In this document: positions 61,028 through 64,000 of the stretch, in pieces
Numbering within the stretch: position 1 is the first letter of the stretch
Layout of the letters: each line of letters starts with the position of its first letter
Assembly: GCF_000524195.1 (NCBI RefSeq)
Contig: NW_020170389.1
Span: 1,163,983 to 1,227,982, forward strand
From: Echinococcus granulosus
Lineage: Eukaryota > Platyhelminthes > Cestoda > Cyclophyllidea > Taeniidae
Direction of reading: 5' to 3'
DNA length: 64,000 bases
Notes under the pieces: generated by a model
Databases searched by the model: none
What the model saw: the letters and a program-made list of their open reading frames with translations, nothing else
What the model was told of the DNA's origin: nothing
Translations under genes and position numbers: made by a program

Positions 61028-63741
61028 TTAACCTATTGTCTTTCGTTGCTCTGCGAGGGCGTCACGTGCCAAGGTCTGCAATGAATAAAACATCTTTTCT
61101 TATGATTCCAAAGTTTAAAAAGTTTTAATGATGCTCGACAACAATAAAAAACTTTCCGAACATCAGTGGTTTACGTTATCGACAAAAACAAGTGCTATAG
61201 CCAATTTTACATAATTGATTACATGATGGATAAACCCAAAAAACATTTAAGTCTGTGACCACAGTTTTTCACATACAAACAACTCAAATTTGATTTTATC
61301 AAGCAAAGTTTTTAATCAATAAGCGCTGGTTCAAATTACTGCCATTCAAAGCGGGAGATTAGAAAAAGTAATAGACAAGTGGCTCTTACAAGTTGCCGTA
61401 GTTGTGTTTGAATGGTCTCTTTCTCGTTGTTAAGTTTTTGGACGGCCTGGTTGGAGGCAACATTTTGGAGTTCAGTTGTTTGAATCAGCGCAAGGTTGGC
61501 GTCTTTCTCGCACAGTGAAGCTGTCAGTGCCTCGATTCTACAACCACAGTTCGAGTTATTACGCAAACAAATAATTTGTTGGCATAAAATCATGTTTTAG
61601 AACACTGGAACATCCTTTACTAAAATACACACTTGCCTAGTTAGTAGTAATTTGGAAGAGGATTTTCAAATCGTGAAACAAGAAAATTGGAAAATTAACT
61701 TGTTTTATGGTACGCCTTATGCTAAAGCAGATGAAATGAGATTTCAGGCTCGTTACAACGCCTTACAATGGCTGAGGTTAACAGGAGATTTTCGTGAAAG
61801 GTTCCCCGAAAAAGCAGACGCTATCAATCATTCAAACGACATTAAGCTCAGAATTAGCATGACATCGTTAAGGAAATTAAATTGCATCAAAATTATTACA
61901 AATAAATAACAGATAATGCAGCAAAATGATGGTTTACGATGAGAAGCTTATCCATCTACTCACCTATCCGTCCACCCAACTACCCATCTATTTCATTTAC
62001 GATAACTGCCAGTTATAAACTTCAGGTTTTGCATAGATTGTCTCGCAATTACCGAAGCCTTTCTCGCATTCAAGCGATAGTTAATTGCCCAAGGGATTTG
62101 ATTCTCAAAAGTTTCTTTTTGCGCAAACCATTCGCACCTGGATTTCTTTGTTTCATCGTTGAGTTCACCAGAATTGCACCTATTTATTTATTTATTTTAT
62201 TTAAAACCAAAAGGCAACTTTCGAATAAATTTGAAAAGGCATTTATAACTAGGTGCATGAAATTTGTACCTGCTTATGGGCTACCTGTGGTAGAGAAACT
62301 AGACAGTAGGTGTAAATGAAGCGTAAAACCAACGACATGCATTCCAAGTGCCCCACTTTATTTTTCTAAGTTAGGTAATGTCCTACTTTGTGGTGAGAAT
62401 TTCCTCAGCCTGCTGTTCAAGTTGCTTCATCAGTGTTTCGAGCTGTTGTTGCTTCTGCTGAATCTGCTGCGAACAGCGCGCGTGCTCCGCCTGTAACTTC
62501 TCCAATTCAGCAGCACCACCGTTCTTTTGCTGAAAATCAAACTTTTCTCGAAAGTACCGACAAGGAACCTTCTATTAGATCAGAAGCCGATGAATGCGAA
62601 CGCGTCTTAGATGCACAAAGTGGAATGATTACAAAGAAATATGCAAGGATGGTGTTAGTAAGACTTTCTTAGGACAAAAATATTGCGAACCAGAAATAAC
62701 TGTATGAAGATGCGTTTGCAATCCAAGATGCTTTCAGAAATACTCCTAAAATATATTCGAGGCACCGTAAGTACGTTTATTCATTAGATAAACAAACTAT
62801 ATGCAGGAATAACGAGCCAGTAAAGTGTTTGATTCATAGTGTACATCTGAAACGTTGTATCCATTAAGTCCACCTGTTGGTAAATAACCTTCATATTATG
62901 CTGATTTTTAGTTTAAAGGAAATAAACCGACCACATTATTACAATAGCCTACTTTAATTTGCTCTTGACATGCAGTAAGCGCCTAATTTGAATTGCGCAC
63001 TTAGCTCACGTTTAGGCAGGCATGCAAGGCCATCATCGAGGCCAAACTCGTCTTCTATTTACTTTTAATTATTTATGAAGAAGATTTCTTACCATTAATT
63101 GTCCTTTACACCACTTTATGCGCATGATGACCCTTGCTACGATTTCATCAATGCTTTTTTATGGAAGTAATGGTCAAAACCAGCAAGCATCAGTCCAACA
63201 TTGACTCGGTTACGTAGGCGTTGAGTGGTCCAATTTGTCTTCTATTGAACTTCAGATATATTTGATAGGCTATGAACTATTCACTAAGCTTTTGAATATT
63301 TAGAATTCGCGAAACACTGAAAATAAAGTCCACCTTTAAAATCTACCAAATATTTTAAGAATGAAAAGCTCCTAATCAAGTTTAAGCAACCCTGACCTTG
63401 GTGATAGTGGGGCGACGACTGTAAAATCACTTAGATTAAATTAGGTTACAGTGTGGAGTTACTGTAGCCCTTGGGCTTTGGCTACCTCACAAGGTCCGCC
63501 TTCTTATTTCAAATTTCAAGAAGCTTGAAACAGTAAAATGAGATTAATATGGAAGATGCTGATGCAACTTGGGAAAAAAAATAAAGCCTACACTTTCATC
63601 TCGTAATTGTCTAACAAGCCGATCCCTTTCCTCTATTCCCTTGCGCTGTTCATCCAGCACACGGTTCATATTTGCCGTCTCCTCCTCGTATCTGCGCAGC
63701 TGCACTTGAAGAGCTTCCAGTTTGCGAACGTGCTTTTCTTT
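61028..63741 (-). CDS. ELKS/ERC/CAST-like active-zone coiled-coil protein, 3' part
   Basis: Four minus-strand exons are proposed: 63592-63741, 62387-62529, 61390-61537 and a probable last one at 61028-61075 ending in TAA. Phases fit throughout (0/0, 0/2, 2/0, 0/stop). The first encodes a coiled coil (KEKHVRKLEALQVQLRRYEE). The second is Gln-rich (CSQQIQQKQQQLETLMKQLE); reading through its end gives TAG, which the GTAGGA donor removes. The third contains ALTASLCEKDANLALIQ, close to the EKDANIALLE segment near the C-terminus of vertebrate ERC1/ERC2. ERC proteins organise the presynaptic cytomatrix with RIM, liprin-alpha and calcium channels. The gene continues beyond the right edge, so most of the protein is missing here. 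The vertebrate GIWA-type C-terminus is not seen. The last exon is the weakest part. Other long coiled-coil families are the main alternative. Confidence 0.6.
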
Positions 63742-64000
63742 CTAGTTGTTAGTAAAAATGCGTCGGTTTGAGGTCATTTTTGATCGCTTTTCCCAGAAAA
63801 AAAACGCTATTTGTCAGCATTTGTGAATGCTTGCGCACGAAATGCAATTAGGGTATGTACATACCAAACGAGTGAGCTTACAAGGTGTGTAGAACATAAA
63901 TAACTTAAAACACTTATTCCAGACATGTCAATTCGCTGGATTTCATCAACGTGTGGTTACTGTTTCCGATTAAAATTGAAGCGATTGAAACACCAAGAGT
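63742..64000 (-). other. intron of the ELKS-like gene, to the window edge
   Basis: No exon is visible between the acceptor at 63742-63743 and the right edge. The rest of the gene should lie further right. Confidence 0.4.

Noticed and set aside
62380..62390. TAG in the ELKS-like gene as the protein end
   Set aside because: The TAG is part of a GTAGGA donor, and the phase-2 junction to 61537 yields continuous coiled coil with the ERC-like block. It could still be an alternative end.
1..64000. CRISPR arrays, operons, rRNA, tRNA, integrated virus
   Set aside because: I looked for regularly spaced repeats, cloverleaf folds, rRNA cores and viral or retroelement domains by eye and saw none. A covariance-model and profile search would be decisive.

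Overview
The window looks like nuclear DNA of an invertebrate animal, most likely a parasitic flatworm and probably a tapeworm. It is AT-rich, its genes are split by introns (many short, 65-800 bp, with GT...AG ends), gene density is low, and all recognisable genes belong to animal families. Nothing bacterial, viral or organellar was seen: no operons, no rRNA, tRNA or CRISPR. The assignment to flatworms is inference; no sequence feature proves it.

Layout. 1-15.9 kb holds no gene I can support; its notable feature is a GC-rich island at about 3.86-4.33 kb with a Z-DNA-like stretch and a long G run. 15.9-20.1 kb (+) holds fragments of an unrecognised multi-exon gene, whose last three exons join in phase. 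20.9-25.3 kb (-) is a complete ENL/AF9-type gene (YEATS domain plus C-terminal AHD), rebuilt here as eight phase-compatible exons encoding 730 residues. 25.3-37 kb is intergenic and carries several copies of a GC-rich dispersed repeat. 37.26-40.31 kb (+) is a two-exon glycogen-targeting subunit of protein phosphatase 1 (RVxF motif plus CBM21, 624 residues). 40.4-54.4 kb is intergenic, with more repeat copies and one orphan exon candidate. 54.47-55.08 kb (-) is a small single-pass membrane protein. 57.62-60.24 kb (+) is a two-exon, type II membrane protein with a cholinesterase-like domain that lacks the catalytic serine (neurotactin/neuroligin-like, 715 residues). 61.0-63.74 kb (-) is the 3' part of a coiled-coil gene resembling the presynaptic active-zone protein ELKS/ERC/CAST; it runs off the right edge.

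The genes do not form a functional cluster. The ENL/AF9 homologue would act in transcription elongation, the PP1 subunit in glycogen metabolism. The cholinesterase-like protein and the ELKS-like protein, which face each other tail to tail, would both suit synapse or cell-contact roles, but their adjacency is probably chance.

The most useful results are exon models that single-frame translation would miss. These are the four-codon first exon and split YEATS domain of the ENL/AF9 gene, the spliced C-terminus of the cholinesterase-like protein, and the exon chain of the ELKS-like gene. A second result is a dispersed repeat family with at least eight copies in both orientations.
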